The position numbers and the translations under genes were made by a program. Shown piece after piece: positions 1 to 8,579 of a DNA stretch of 64,000 nt. The notes beneath the pieces are model-generated. The model was not told where the DNA came from, ran no database searches, and saw nothing but the letters and a program-made list of their open reading frames with translations. Source of the DNA: Leifsonia shinshuensis (GTDB taxonomy: Bacteria; Actinomycetota; Actinomycetes; Actinomycetales; Microbacteriaceae); contig NZ_JAHHZQ010000003.1 of NCBI RefSeq assembly GCF_022606355.1, positions 372,001 through 436,000 on the forward strand, in the 5' to 3' direction. Each line of letters starts with the position of its first letter. Positions within the stretch are counted from its first letter, which is position 1.

Positions 1-349
1 GCGCTCCGGCGTCGCGGGCGGCGCGGAGCGCCCGCAGCGCCCCGTCGCGCGCCGGCACGACGACCTCGTCGGGGTCGTCCGCCTGGATCATCGGCGAGGC
101 GACATGGTAGACGTCCTCGATGCCCGCCATCGCAGCGGGCCAGCCGTCGTCGTCGGTCAGCGATGCCGCAGCGAACGTCAGCCCGGCATCATCCGCGCCG
201 CCGCGCCGCACGGCCTCCCGCACCTCGTCGGCCCGGTCGAGGCTCCGCACCGTCGTGCGCACCTCGACGCCGGACGCGAGCAGGTCGGCGATCAGCCGGG
301 TGCCGAGATAGCCGGTGCCACCGGTGACGAGAACCGTCGCGCCGCTCAT
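1..349 (-). CDS. NAD(P)-dependent epimerase/reductase, N-terminal part (runs off window)
   Basis: This is the first ~116 residues of an extended short-chain dehydrogenase (dihydroflavonol reductase/epimerase type). The N-terminus carries the Rossmann motif VTGGTGYLGTRLI at about residues 7-19, followed by an Arg-rich VRTTVRSLDR stretch typical of NADP-binding members and a YHVASPM segment that matches the family's beta-4 region. The catalytic Tyr-x-x-x-Lys lies beyond position 1 and cannot be checked. The ATG at 347-349 overlaps the stop of the upstream MerR gene (ATGA), so the two are cotranscribed and translationally coupled. The substrate is unknown. Confidence 0.85.
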   Translation of the reverse strand, partial: MSGATVLVTGGTGYLGTRLIADLLASGVEVRTTVRSLDRADEVREAVRRGGADDAGLTFAAASLTDDDGWPAAMAGIEDVYHVASPMIQADDPDEVVVPARDGALRALRAARDAGA

Positions 350-786
350 CGCAGCACCGCCTCGAGACGAGGGAGGACGGCCTCCAGCTCGACGTGCGCC
401 TCCGCCTCCGCAGCGGCGTCGGCACGGTCGCGGGCGTCCCACAGCGCCGCCTTCGCCCGGAGGTAGTCGAGGTGGGTGCGCAGCGTGACGATCTGCTCCT
501 CGACGCGGTCGGCGTGTCGCAGCAGGATGTCCCGCTGCTCGGCCGCCTTCTCGTGGCCGTCACGCCTGTTGGCGAGGTACGTGCGCATGTCATCGATGCC
601 GACGCCCATCGCACGCAGGCACGAGAGCACCTGCGCCGCGTCGAGGTCGTCGTCGCTGTACCTCCTGTGCCCGCTGCTCTCGTCGCGGGCGATCGGCCCG
701 AGCAGGCCGACCTCCTCGTAGTACCGCAGCGTCGGCTCGCTGAGCCCGCTCTGCCGGGACATGTCCTGGATACTGAACCTGGTCAT
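346..786 (-). CDS. MerR family transcriptional regulator
   Basis: A 146-residue MerR regulator. Residues 1-70 form the winged helix-turn-helix (FSIQDMSRQSGLSEPTLRYYEEVGLL), followed by a long coiled-coil dimerisation helix (about 75-125) and a short C-terminus with no Cys cluster, so it is of the organic-ligand rather than the metal type. A GGAGG sequence lies almost against the ATG. A perfect 20-bp palindrome stands 15 bp upstream (802-821) and is the likely operator. It is cotranscribed with the epimerase gene and so probably controls it and itself. Confidence 0.93.
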   Translation of the reverse strand: MTRFSIQDMSRQSGLSEPTLRYYEEVGLLGPIARDESSGHRRYSDDDLDAAQVLSCLRAMGVGIDDMRTYLANRRDGHEKAAEQRDILLRHADRVEEQIVTLRTHLDYLRAKAALWDARDRADAAAEAEAHVELEAVLPRLEAVLR

Positions 787-801
787 GCCTCCATCAGAAC
801 A

Positions 802-821
802 GACCTCAAGCGCTTGAGGTC
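802..821. promoter_or_regulatory. MerR operator/promoter palindrome
   Basis: Perfect inverted repeat GACCTCAAGC/GCTTGAGGTC. On the minus strand it lies between a TTGACC -35-like and a TCTGAT -10-like hexamer 19 bp apart. That long spacer is the hallmark of MerR-regulated promoters, and the CCTCAAG half-site resembles SoxR/MerR boxes. The start codon follows within about 10 bp, so the transcript may be almost leaderless. Confidence 0.7.
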
Positions 822-830
822 AAGCGGCGT

Positions 831-1814
831 TCAGATCGTCACGACGATCTTTCCGCCGGAGTGCCGCCGGGACTCGAGGAGCCGGTAGGCGTCCACGACG
901 TGATCGAGATCGAAGACGCGCTCGACGACCGGTCGCAGGCCGCCCGCGGCCACTCCTTCCTCCAAGAAGGAGGCCATCCGCGCGACGACGTCCGGGTCGC
1001 CGAGGTGGTCGAAACCGCGGTAGCCGACGATCCGCACCCGATCGTCCGCCGGAGCCGGAGTCGGACGCGGATCGAGGAAGCCGGCCTCCACCAGCAGGCC
1101 ACCCGTCCGGGCGGCCGCGAGGAGCTCCCGTTGACCCGGGCCGCGGACCAGGTCGAGCACCACGTCCGCTCCTGTCTGCGCGGTGTGCGAGCGAACGGCC
1201 TCCGCGAGGTCGTCCCTGCCCGCCACGACGACCGCGTCGGCGCCGGCGGCGCGCAATGCGTCGGTCTTCGCGGGATCACGGGTGATCGCGATCGGGCGCG
1301 CCCCCACCCGAGCCGCGACCTGAACAGCCGCCCTGCCGACGCTGCCCGAGGCGCCGGTCACCAGCACCGAATCGCCCTCCCGCAGGTCGGCGACCGCGAC
1401 GAGAACCCCGTACGCGGTCGAGAAGCCGACCCAGACCGCCGCGGCCTCTGCCACCTCCAGTCCGGCAGGGCGCCGGACGAGCGAACTGCTCGGCAGGTTG
1501 GTGTACTCGGCGGCGACGCCGCGGACGTCGGAGTCGGGTACGGCGGTCACGATCACCGGATCCCCGACCGACAACGTGCCGACGCCCGGCCCGAGAGCAT
1601 CGACGACACCGGTCGCCTCGACGCCGGTCCGCGCGTTCGGCAGCCGCACCGGAACCGGCAGCGCTCCCGTTCGCAGCATCGTATCGAGCGGGTTGAGGGC
1701 GAAGGCCTCGATCCGCACCCGGACCTCCCCCGCCGACGGCGCGAGCGGTCCTTCCTCGACCACGTGCAGCACCTCCGGACCTCCCAGCTCGTCGAACACC
1801 ACGACTTTGGACAT
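831..1814 (-). CDS. NADP-dependent quinone-oxidoreductase-type (MDR) enzyme
   Basis: 327-residue medium-chain dehydrogenase/reductase of the zinc-free quinone oxidoreductase branch. The N-terminal GroES-like fold begins at FDELGGPEVLHVVEEG. The nucleotide-binding motif VLVTGASGSVGRAAVQVA lies at about residues 146-163 and is followed by AITRDPAKTDAL. No zinc-ligand Cys cluster is present. It is expected to use NADPH to reduce quinones or alpha,beta-unsaturated carbonyls. It is transcribed divergently from the HxlR regulator with an 88-bp gap, the usual layout for an HxlR sensor and the reductase it controls. Confidence 0.9.
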   Translation of the reverse strand: MSKVVVFDELGGPEVLHVVEEGPLAPSAGEVRVRIEAFALNPLDTMLRTGALPVPVRLPNARTGVEATGVVDALGPGVGTLSVGDPVIVTAVPDSDVRGVAAEYTNLPSSSLVRRPAGLEVAEAAAVWVGFSTAYGVLVAVADLREGDSVLVTGASGSVGRAAVQVAARVGARPIAITRDPAKTDALRAAGADAVVVAGRDDLAEAVRSHTAQTGADVVLDLVRGPGQRELLAAARTGGLLVEAGFLDPRPTPAPADDRVRIVGYRGFDHLGDPDVVARMASFLEEGVAAGGLRPVVERVFDLDHVVDAYRLLESRRHSGGKIVVTI

Positions 1815-1902
1815 TGCGACCTCCTGCCGAACCCGACCCCGGTGGTCGGGGTTCGCAGTTCACGTTACGGAGCACCTCGTTACCGCGAGGTACCGTGGCC
1901 TG

Positions 1903-2313
1903 GTGCAGAATTCGGCTTCGTCGTTCCTCGCGGACTGCCCGACCCGCCTGGCCGTCGAGATCCTCGCAGACAAGTGGTCAGCGCTCGTCCTCTTCGCCCT
2001 CGGGTCCCGGCCGCTCCGGCACGGTGAGCTCGTCGACCGCATCGGCGGCGTCTCCCGCAAGGTGCTCACCGAGACCCTCCGGAGGCTGCAGGGGTACGGG
2101 CTGCTCGATCGCGTCGAAGGGCCGTCGCGGCGGATCGACTACCGGCTCACCGACCTCGGCCGCACTCTCATCGCCCCGATCGAGACGCTCAACACCTGGG
2201 CGCACGAGCACGCCGCGGCGATCGAATCGTTCGTCTCAGGAGCCGAAGACGCCGATGAGGAAGCTGCGCGACCCGCCGAGGGGCACGCAGTGGCCCCGAA
2301 AACCGCCGGATAG
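1903..2313 (+). CDS. HxlR family transcriptional regulator
   Basis: 136-residue single-domain winged-helix regulator. It shows the HxlR signature: a Cys near the N-terminus (ADCPTRLAVEILADKW), the helix FALGSRPLRHGELVDRIGGVS, then KVLTETLRRLQGYGLLDR and the wing IDYRLTDLGRTL. The Cys at about residue 11 may act as a thiol sensor, as in related HypR/QorR proteins (inference). I chose the GTG at 1903 because homologues begin only a few residues before the Cys. The last codons lie inside a hairpin repeat (2276-2333) and the stop is in its loop. Confidence 0.9.
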   Translation: MQNSASSFLADCPTRLAVEILADKWSALVLFALGSRPLRHGELVDRIGGVSRKVLTETLRRLQGYGLLDRVEGPSRRIDYRLTDLGRTLIAPIETLNTWAHEHAAAIESFVSGAEDADEEAARPAEGHAVAPKTAG

Positions 2314-2333
2314 GGGCGCTTACCTGCCCTTCG
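2276..2333. repeat. Imperfect REP-like hairpin repeat, copy 1
   Basis: An inverted repeat with arms CCGAGGGGCACGCAGTGGCC and AGGGGCGCTTACCTGCCCTT around an A-rich loop (AAAACCGCCGGAT). It carries the 3' ends of two convergent genes: the HxlR stop lies in the loop and the stop of the small minus-strand gene in the right arm. A clearly related copy lies at 42762-42820, with the same loop sequence and matching arms. It could act as a bidirectional terminator or as a dispersed palindromic element. Confidence 0.65.
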
Positions 2334-2556
2334 CGGTCGCGCCGCGGAACGGCGTGAGCCTGCGCGCCGCCGCCCGCATCACGTAGGCGATCGCGGCGGA
2401 GCGCACCGGGTCGGCGTCGAAGTCGACGGAGTCGAGGTCGGATCCCGCGCACGGTTCGCCGTTGCCGAGGAAGTGGATGGGCAGCTTTCCGCCGGCCGCG
2501 ACCGGCCGATCCTGCCCGCAGTATGCGCACGACATGAGAATGAAAGGCGCCGTCAT
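2320..2556 (-). CDS. Small Cys-containing hypothetical protein
   Basis: A 78-residue protein of unknown function. The N-terminal MSCAYCGQ gives a CxxC pair and a later GEPCAG adds a third Cys, so a small zinc ribbon is possible. The rest is mixed helix with a basic C-terminus (RRLTPFRGATAKGR). An alternative ATG at 2535 would start just before the CxxC. A GGAGG sequence abuts the upstream ATG at 2556. It is convergent with the HxlR gene and its TAA lies in the hairpin repeat. I do not recognise a named family. Confidence 0.6.
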   Translation of the reverse strand: MTAPFILMSCAYCGQDRPVAAGGKLPIHFLGNGEPCAGSDLDSVDFDADPVRSAAIAYVMRAAARRLTPFRGATAKGR

Positions 2557-2636
2557 CCTCCGAATCTAGGAGCCGGGGGTTTCGGTGCGATTTCGGGCTG
2601 GCGACGAGTCGACGACGATCCGGCGCCGGCACCGGA

Positions 2637-3248
2637 TCAGGCCGCCGGCCCCGGCCATCCCGTCGCCGCTCCGGCATACCCGAGGATCAGTTCTTGGCAG
2701 CGTTCGACCGGCGTCGAGCGGTTGCCGCTGATGATGTGGAGGCCGTAGGAGTCCTCCAGCGCGACCAGGTTCTGCGCGATATCGAGAGCTGGAGCGGTGA
2801 GCGTGAAGTGGCCCTGCGCTGCTCCCAGCTGCAGCACCGAGAAGTACAGGGCGACCTGACGGTCGAACAGCGCCTGCGTCAGCAGCGAGTGGGCGGGGTC
2901 CTCGCGCGCCCGCGAGTAGAGGTCGATCTCGTACATCGCGACCACGACAGCATCGTCGGCGTTCTCGGGGAGCCCCGACCGGACCATCCGCACGAGCTGA
3001 TCCCGGGCGTCCGACTCCTCGGTGACCGCGGCCATCCGCTTGGCGAAGAACCGCTCGCACGCCCAGGTGTGCACGTCGTAGATGAGCCGGTCGATGTCGG
3101 TGAAGTGGTAGTGCACCGTGCCGGTGGAGACGCCGGCGCGGCGCGCGACGTCTTGGATGCGCATGTTGATGATGCCGCGGTCACGGATGACCTCCATCGC
3201 CGCGTCGACCAGCTGCGACTGCCGTTCGTGGGGTGCCGCCTTCGCCAT
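2637..3248 (-). CDS. TetR family transcriptional regulator
   Basis: 203-residue TetR regulator. The N-terminal helix-turn-helix is clear (MRIQDVARRAGVSTGTVHYHFTDIDRL, about residues 29-55); the rest is a helical ligand domain. The ATG at 3248 (MAKAAPHERQ) fits the usual length; a GTG two codons upstream (3254) is also possible. It is divergent from the amino acid permease and P1 peptidase genes. Two matching palindromes lie in the 169-bp gap, so it very likely represses both itself and that operon. Confidence 0.92.
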   Translation of the reverse strand: MAKAAPHERQSQLVDAAMEVIRDRGIINMRIQDVARRAGVSTGTVHYHFTDIDRLIYDVHTWACERFFAKRMAAVTEESDARDQLVRMVRSGLPENADDAVVVAMYEIDLYSRAREDPAHSLLTQALFDRQVALYFSVLQLGAAQGHFTLTAPALDIAQNLVALEDSYGLHIISGNRSTPVERCQELILGYAGAATGWPGPAA

Positions 3249-3286
3249 GAGCACACTCTACTCGACGCGCGTTCGGACAACTTGTT

Positions 3287-3302
3287 CTGACTGGCGAGTC
3301 AG
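3287..3302. promoter_or_regulatory. TetR operator 1
   Basis: Palindrome CTGACTGGCGAGTCAG, arms CTGACT/AGTCAG with a 4-bp centre. It lies just upstream of the TetR gene and has the same half-site as operator 2. Confidence 0.7.
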
Positions 3303-3351
3303 TTCGTGCGAACTGCGCCTTTAATCGCTTGACTCTCTGCACCGATGCTGA

Positions 3352-3367
3352 TTGACTCACCAGTCAA
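3352..3367. promoter_or_regulatory. TetR operator 2
   Basis: Palindrome TTGACTCACCAGTCAA, arms TTGACT/AGTCAA with a 4-bp centre. It lies 50 bp before the permease start. The TGACT-N4-AGTCA core is common to both sites and is found in only this intergenic region as far as I can see. Confidence 0.7.
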
Positions 3368-3417
3368 ATCGGTTGGGTTCATCGACGAGCCCATCCCTCC
3401 GCAGAAGGAGGCAAGGA

Positions 3418-4878
3418 ATGAGTGACGAGTTCGCCGCAGACCTCGGCGCGGCAGCGCAGGTCGCCGGTGCCAAGTCTCGGCCCGTCGACGGCGAGGCCGT
3501 CAAATACGCCCAGGATCTCTCCCGTTCGCTGACGTTCCGCGAGAACGTCCTCATCACGCTGTCGGCGGTGACGCCCGCCTCGAGCGTGTTCATCATCATG
3601 CCGTCGGTCATCAACGGCATCGGCGGCGCCTCCGCCATCGCCTTCGGAGTCGCGGCGATCGTCGGCGTGCTCGTCGCCTTCTGCTATGCCGAGCTGTCGA
3701 GTGCGTTCCCGATCACCGGGGGCGAGTACGCCTTCGTCGCCCGGGTGCTCGGCAAACCTGCGGGATTCGCGCTGTTCGGGCTCACCCTCGTCGGAGGCAT
3801 CCTGATCCTCGGCGTCATCGCGTCCGGGGCCGGCACCTACCTCGGCGTGCTCTCGAGCAGCCTGAACGCGAACTGGGTCGGCATCGTCGTGATCGTCGCC
3901 ACGGCGATCATCGCCTGTTTCGGCATCAAGGCCAACGCGTGGGTCACCGGGGCCTTCCTGCTCATCGAGGTCGCCGCGCTCGTCGTGCTCGCGCTGCTCG
4001 GGTTCGTCAACGTCACCCAGCCGGTGTCGGTGCTGTGGGAAGCCACGACCTCCGGACCCGGCGGTGTGCTCGTCGGCGCGTCGGCCGGGCTCGTCGTCTC
4101 GTTCACGGCGACGGCCCTGTTCGCCTACAACGGCTACGGCACCGCGGTCTACTACGCCGAGGAGACCAAGCAGGCCCGCTCGACGATCGGGCGGGCGATC
4201 CTCTGGTCGCTCGCGATCACGGTCGCCGCCGAGTTCATCCCGCTCGTCGCCGTGCTGCTCGGCACACCCAGCATGCAGAAGCTGGTGGGCGCCGCCGACC
4301 CGATGACCTATTTCATGGAGGCGCGCGGCGGCACGGTGCTCAACACCATCGTCAGCCTGGGCATCGCGATCGCGATCATCAACGCGGTGCTGGCGATCAT
4401 GCTGCAGATGGGGCGGCTGCTCTACTCGTCGGCGCGCGACCGCACCTGGCCCGACTGGCTGGGCCGCCCACTGGCCCACGTGCATCCGCGCTTCCACACG
4501 CCGATCGCGGCGACCCTCGTGGTCGGTGCCATCGGGGCGCTCTGCCTCTGGCTCGTCCCGTTCGACGTGCTGCTGATCATCACCGGTGGCAACCTCCTCG
4601 TCACCTACCTGCTGGTCGGCGTCGCGGCCTTCGTGGGGCGGCTCAACCGCACGTCGTCCCGCGCCGAGTACCGGATGCCGCTGTGGCCTGTCGTGCCGAT
4701 CGTGATGGTCCTCGCCACGATCGTGATCATCTACGAGAACATCGTGGCGGACTGGGTGCCGGTCGCCGTCACCGGGGCGCTCTTCGCCATCGGCTTCCCG
4801 TACTACTTCCTCTATCTCCGGCCGCGGTCGCACGACCGCTGGACCCTGCCCAACCCTGCCGACGAGGAGGAGCAGTGA
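3418..4878 (+). CDS. APC superfamily amino acid permease
   Basis: 486-residue, roughly 12-helix amino acid-polyamine-organocation transporter. Helix 1 carries the substrate-binding kink (LITLSAVTPASSVFIIMPSV), and helix 2 and its loop have the family's CYAELSSAFPITGGEYAFV signature. The start at 3418 is set by a strong AAGGAGG just upstream; an earlier TTG lies inside the TetR operator and is unlikely. Its stop overlaps the GTG of the peptidase gene, so it probably imports the peptidase's substrates or handles its products, such as beta- or D-amino-acid derivatives. Confidence 0.9.
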   Translation: MSDEFAADLGAAAQVAGAKSRPVDGEAVKYAQDLSRSLTFRENVLITLSAVTPASSVFIIMPSVINGIGGASAIAFGVAAIVGVLVAFCYAELSSAFPITGGEYAFVARVLGKPAGFALFGLTLVGGILILGVIASGAGTYLGVLSSSLNANWVGIVVIVATAIIACFGIKANAWVTGAFLLIEVAALVVLALLGFVNVTQPVSVLWEATTSGPGGVLVGASAGLVVSFTATALFAYNGYGTAVYYAEETKQARSTIGRAILWSLAITVAAEFIPLVAVLLGTPSMQKLVGAADPMTYFMEARGGTVLNTIVSLGIAIAIINAVLAIMLQMGRLLYSSARDRTWPDWLGRPLAHVHPRFHTPIAATLVVGAIGALCLWLVPFDVLLIITGGNLLVTYLLVGVAAFVGRLNRTSSRAEYRMPLWPVVPIVMVLATIVIIYENIVADWVPVAVTGALFAIGFPYYFLYLRPRSHDRWTLPNPADEEEQ

Positions 4879-6017
4879 ACGACCTCACCCGCACGACGCC
4901 GGCCGCACCCCGAGCCCGCGACCTCGGCATCCCCTTCGACGGCGAGCCCGGCCGGTGGAACGCCATCACCGACGTGCCCGGCGTGGAGGTCGGGTTCACC
5001 ACCATCGTGGAGGACACCCCGGCCGTCGCCCGCACCGGCGTGACCGCCATCCTCCCCCGCGGGCGGCACGCCGCCGGCGTTCCGTGCGCGGCCGGCATCT
5101 CGGTGCTCAACGGCAACGGCGAGCTCACGGGCCGGTCCTGGATCGAGGAGGCCGGCCAGTTCCAGACCCCGATCGCGATCACGAACTCCCACGCGGTCGG
5201 GGCCGTGCACCGCGGTGTGGACGTGTGGCTGGCGCAGAACGACCCGGTCACCGCGGCGCAGTGGATGCTGCCCGTCGTCGGCGAGACCTGGGACGGCTAC
5301 CTGAACGAGATCAACGCCGACACCGTCCGCCCCGAGCACGCCATCGCGGCCCTCGACGCGGCGACCACCGGACCGGTCGCCGAGGGCGGCGTGGGCGGAG
5401 GCACCGGCATGAACTGCTACGGCTTCACGGGCGGCACGGGAACCGCGTCGCGCATGGTCCGCTCCGGATCGAACGCGTGGACGGTCGGCGTGCTCCTCCA
5501 GGCGAACTTCGGGTCGCGGGCCGAGCTCCGCGTCGCCGGGCGCCCGCTCGGCCCGCGCTCGAAGGCGCCCAACCCGATGGAGACGACCGACTGGTTCGAG
5601 CGCGACACCGGCACCGCTGCGCGCGCGACGGCGGGCGCGGGCAGCGTCATCGTCGTCGTCGCCACCGACGCCCCGCTGCTGCCGGGGCAGTGCGAGGCAC
5701 TCGCGCGGCGGGTCCCGCTCGGACTCGCGCGCACCGGCACGACGGGCAGCCACTTCTCCGGCGACATCTTCCTCGCGTTCTCGACCGCGAACAGGGGAGG
5801 TCTCAGCTCGCGGATGACCGGCGGCGACATCGCCGTCGAGCACCTCGAGCACGTCGCGTGGGGCAGCATCGACCCGTTCTTCGCCGCGGTCGTCGAGGCC
5901 ACAGAAGAAGCGGTGCTCAACGCGCTCGTCGCCGCGCGCGACACCGTCGGCCGCGACGGGCACGCCAGCTACGCCCTCCCGCATGAGGAGGTCAGGCAGG
6001 CATTCGCGAGCGCGTGA
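4875..6017 (+). CDS. P1 family (S58, DmpA-type) aminopeptidase
   Basis: 380-residue member of the DmpA/beta-aminopeptidase family, N-terminal-nucleophile hydrolases that cut themselves into two chains. [14 protein letters not shown] is the family N-terminus, [18 protein letters not shown] matches the conserved glycine-rich oxyanion region, and [18 protein letters not shown] contains the expected self-cleavage site between Gly256 and the nucleophile Ser257. [14 protein letters not shown] is also typical. Such enzymes release N-terminal D- or beta-amino acids or act on small amides. The GTG start overlaps the permease stop (GTGA). The enzyme has no signal peptide, so it acts in the cytosol. Confidence 0.9.
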   Translation: MNDLTRTTPAAPRARDLGIPFDGEPGRWNAITDVPGVEVGFTTIVEDTPAVARTGVTAILPRGRHAAGVPCAAGISVLNGNGELTGRSWIEEAGQFQTPIAITNSHAVGAVHRGVDVWLAQNDPVTAAQWMLPVVGETWDGYLNEINADTVRPEHAIAALDAATTGPVAEGGVGGGTGMNCYGFTGGTGTASRMVRSGSNAWTVGVLLQANFGSRAELRVAGRPLGPRSKAPNPMETTDWFERDTGTAARATAGAGSVIVVVATDAPLLPGQCEALARRVPLGLARTGTTGSHFSGDIFLAFSTANRGGLSSRMTGGDIAVEHLEHVAWGSIDPFFAAVVEATEEAVLNALVAARDTVGRDGHASYALPHEEVRQAFASA

Positions 6018-6032
6018 GGTCGGCGGCTCCTC

Positions 6033-7058
6033 TCAACCGGCGACCCGCCGCGTCGACGCCCGCACCACCAGGCTCGTGGACAGATCGACGCGCGGCAGCT
6101 CCGCAGGCGCGGGGTCGGCCGCGGCATCGGCGGAGAGGAGCAGCCGCACGGCCGCCTCGCCCATCTCGGTGATCGGCTGGCGCACCGTCGTCAGCGGGGG
6201 TGAGCCCCAGCTCGCCTCCGGAACGTCGTCGAACCCGACGACGCTCAGATCCTCCGGCACCCGCAGCCCCGCCGCTCTCGCCGCGTCGTAGACGCCCATC
6301 GCCATCAGATCGGAGCAGGCGAACACCGCCGTCGGCCGGTCGGGCCCTGCGAGCACGGGGGCGATGGCGGCCGCCGCGCTCCCGCGGTCCCAGTCGCCGT
6401 GCACGATCACCGGCGGCCGGCCGCCCTGAACCTCCAGTGCCGACCGGAAGCCGTCGATCCTGGCCCGGCTGTAGAGGTGCGCGCGGTCGCCGCCGACCAC
6501 GGCGAAGCGCTCGTGCCCGAGCCCGAGGAGGTGCTCGGCCGCGGTGCGGCCGCCGTCCCAGTTGGTCACACCCACGCGCATCGCCGGCGCGCTCGGCTCG
6601 CTCATCGGGGTGACCAGTACGACCGGGATGCGGGCGGCCTCCAGCGCCGCGAAGTGGGCCGGAGCCGGGTCGACCAAGACGACGATCGCGCCGTGCGACG
6701 GTCGGCGCAGCAGGCGGGACACCCAGTTGCCGTCGTCGCGGGCGACCGTGATGACGACGTCGACGTTCGCCGCGGTCGCCGCACTCTCGACGCCGGTGAG
6801 GACGCCGTTGGCCCACGTTCCGTGCACGTGGTTGACGACCAGGTCGATCATCGCGGGAGCGTCGGACTCCCCGGCGGTCGCCCGCGCCGCACGCGCATAG
6901 CCGACGGCACGCACGGCCTCCATGACCCGGTCGCGGGTCGCTGGCGAGACGTCGGTGCCGCCGCGGAGCACCTTCGACACGGTCGGGATGCTCGTGCCCG
7001 CCCGCTCCGCGACATCGGAGAGGGTCGGCCGCTCGCGTCTGACACCCTCGCCACTCAT
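6033..7058 (-). CDS. LacI family transcriptional regulator
   Basis: 341-residue LacI/GalR repressor. The N-terminal HTH is [22 protein letters not shown] with the hinge helix [15 protein letters not shown]; the remainder is a periplasmic-binding-protein-like sugar sensor ([56 protein letters not shown]). It is divergent from an ABC sugar importer. Two TTGCGCAA palindromes in the 208-bp gap are the likely operators. The inducing sugar cannot be read from the sequence. Confidence 0.94.
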   Translation of the reverse strand: MSGEGVRRERPTLSDVAERAGTSIPTVSKVLRGGTDVSPATRDRVMEAVRAVGYARAARATAGESDAPAMIDLVVNHVHGTWANGVLTGVESAATAANVDVVITVARDDGNWVSRLLRRPSHGAIVVLVDPAPAHFAALEAARIPVVLVTPMSEPSAPAMRVGVTNWDGGRTAAEHLLGLGHERFAVVGGDRAHLYSRARIDGFRSALEVQGGRPPVIVHGDWDRGSAAAAIAPVLAGPDRPTAVFACSDLMAMGVYDAARAAGLRVPEDLSVVGFDDVPEASWGSPPLTTVRQPITEMGEAAVRLLLSADAAADPAPAELPRVDLSTSLVVRASTRRVAG

Positions 7059-7085
7059 GCCCGCAGCCTATCCGGGCCACCGTCG

Positions 7086-7093
7086 TTGCGCAA
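7086..7093. promoter_or_regulatory. LacI operator half, TTGCGCAA site 1
   Basis: Palindrome TTGCGCAA with the central CG usual for LacI-family sites; an identical octamer lies 87 bp away (centre to centre) in the same divergent promoter region, which would allow looping. Confidence 0.6.
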
Positions 7094-7172
7094 ACTTTCG
7101 TAGCCACTGCGTCTTGCGCCCATCCACGATTGCTGAAAACATGGCCGACAACCTCGAACCGACGGCACAGAG

Positions 7173-7180
7173 TTGCGCAA
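7173..7180. promoter_or_regulatory. LacI operator, TTGCGCAA site 2
   Basis: Second identical TTGCGCAA palindrome, closer to the importer operon (94 bp before its start codon). Both copies share the context GTTGCGCAAA. Confidence 0.6.
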
Positions 7181-7266
7181 ATGATCGAGTTCGAGGACCC
7201 ACCTCTCCCAGGTGTTCGACGAAGAAAGCCGCCGGCAAGGTCCGGCCGATGGAGGAGAAGACACGC

Positions 7267-8574
7267 ATGACGAACGGATTGCTTTCGGGAAGCGTCTCCC
7301 GCCGAGGACTGCTCGCCGGCACCGGCGGACTCGCCGTCCTCGCCGCGCTGGCGGCGTGCAGCTCGCCGGGAGGCGCGGCGTCGTCCACCGTCAAGTTCTG
7401 GAACATGCCGTGGGGAGGGACGGCCTTCTCACCGCTGGACAAGAAGATCGCCCTCGCCTACAAGCCCGCAGACGGGCTCCCGGCGGCCGGCTACCAGGCG
7501 GTGCAGTGGTCCAACTTCACGACGACGTTCGCCTCGGCGATCGCCTCCAACACCGGGCCGGCCGTCAGCAGCGGCAGCGGGACGCAGGCGTTCCAGTTCG
7601 CCGAGAAGAACTACATCGCGTACGCGGACTCGCTTCTCGACTCCTGGAAGGGCAACGGGATGCTGGACGACTTCCTTCCGGGGGTCCTCGACACGATGAA
7701 GACGAGCAAGGGCTACGTCGCCGTCCCGTACAACCTCGACATGCGGGCGCTCTGGTACCGCAGATCCCTCCTCCAGAAGGCGGGCGTCGAGGCGCCCACC
7801 GACTGGCAGTCGTATCTCGACGTCAGCGCTGCGCTCAAGAAGATCGGCGTGTTCGGATTCGGCATCGCGTCCGGGGCGCAGGGCAACGGCTTCCAGTCGC
7901 TGGTCGGCCTCCTCATCAACAACGGCGGTGGCCTGTTCAACGCCGAGCAGAAGCCCGACTGCGTGACGCCCGCCAACATCGAGGCGCTCGAGTTCGTCGT
8001 CGAGCTCGTCCGCAAGGGCTACATGGACCCGGGCAGCGTCAGCTACTCGACGACCAACGCGCAGACGCAGTGGAAGGCCGGCACGTTCGGCATGGGCTTC
8101 GAGGGACCCGGCCTCGCCCAGGTGCTCGGCGGTCCGCTCGTGCAGGACATGGCCGTGACCGACCCGCTCACAGGAGCGCGCGGCGGCAAGGGGGCGCTGT
8201 ACTTCCCGAACAACATCATGATGTACAAGCACACCCCGAGCCAGAAGGGCTCGGAGGCGTTCCTGACCTACTACTACAAGAACATGGCGCCGCTCTGGAC
8301 GCAGAACACCGGCATCGGCCTCCCGGTTCTGAAGTCGATCGCGCAGACGAAGGAGTTCCGGTCCGACGCGAACGCCGTGGCGATGATCGAGAAGTGGCAG
8401 CCGATCTGCAAGACCTGGGCCGCGCCGGGAGGCGACGCGCTGTTCGCCGACGTGACCCTCGTGGACAGCACGCCCGCGATGACGACCTGGGCGCAGAGCA
8501 TCCTCTCGCTCAAGGCCACGCCGAAGGAGGCTCTGCAGACCCTGCAGAAGACGCTGACCTCCCAGCAGAAGTGA
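7267..8574 (+). CDS. ABC sugar-binding lipoprotein (extracellular solute-binding family 1)
   Basis: 435 residues. The signal peptide has twin arginines (SRRGLLAG) and a lipobox LAAC with Cys31 as lipidation site, so it is a Tat-type membrane-anchored lipoprotein. The mature part is a family-1 binding protein (VKFWNMPWGG, VPYNLDMRALWYRRSLLQKAG, FPNNIMMYKHTPSQKG). The ATG at 7267 is preceded by GGAGGAG; an upstream in-frame ATG at 7249 has no such site. It is first in a three-gene importer operon with two permeases and no ATPase, and is probably controlled by the divergent LacI protein. Confidence 0.92.
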   Translation: MTNGLLSGSVSRRGLLAGTGGLAVLAALAACSSPGGAASSTVKFWNMPWGGTAFSPLDKKIALAYKPADGLPAAGYQAVQWSNFTTTFASAIASNTGPAVSSGSGTQAFQFAEKNYIAYADSLLDSWKGNGMLDDFLPGVLDTMKTSKGYVAVPYNLDMRALWYRRSLLQKAGVEAPTDWQSYLDVSAALKKIGVFGFGIASGAQGNGFQSLVGLLINNGGGLFNAEQKPDCVTPANIEALEFVVELVRKGYMDPGSVSYSTTNAQTQWKAGTFGMGFEGPGLAQVLGGPLVQDMAVTDPLTGARGGKGALYFPNNIMMYKHTPSQKGSEAFLTYYYKNMAPLWTQNTGIGLPVLKSIAQTKEFRSDANAVAMIEKWQPICKTWAAPGGDALFADVTLVDSTPAMTTWAQSILSLKATPKEALQTLQKTLTSQQK

Positions 8575-8579
8575 CGACG

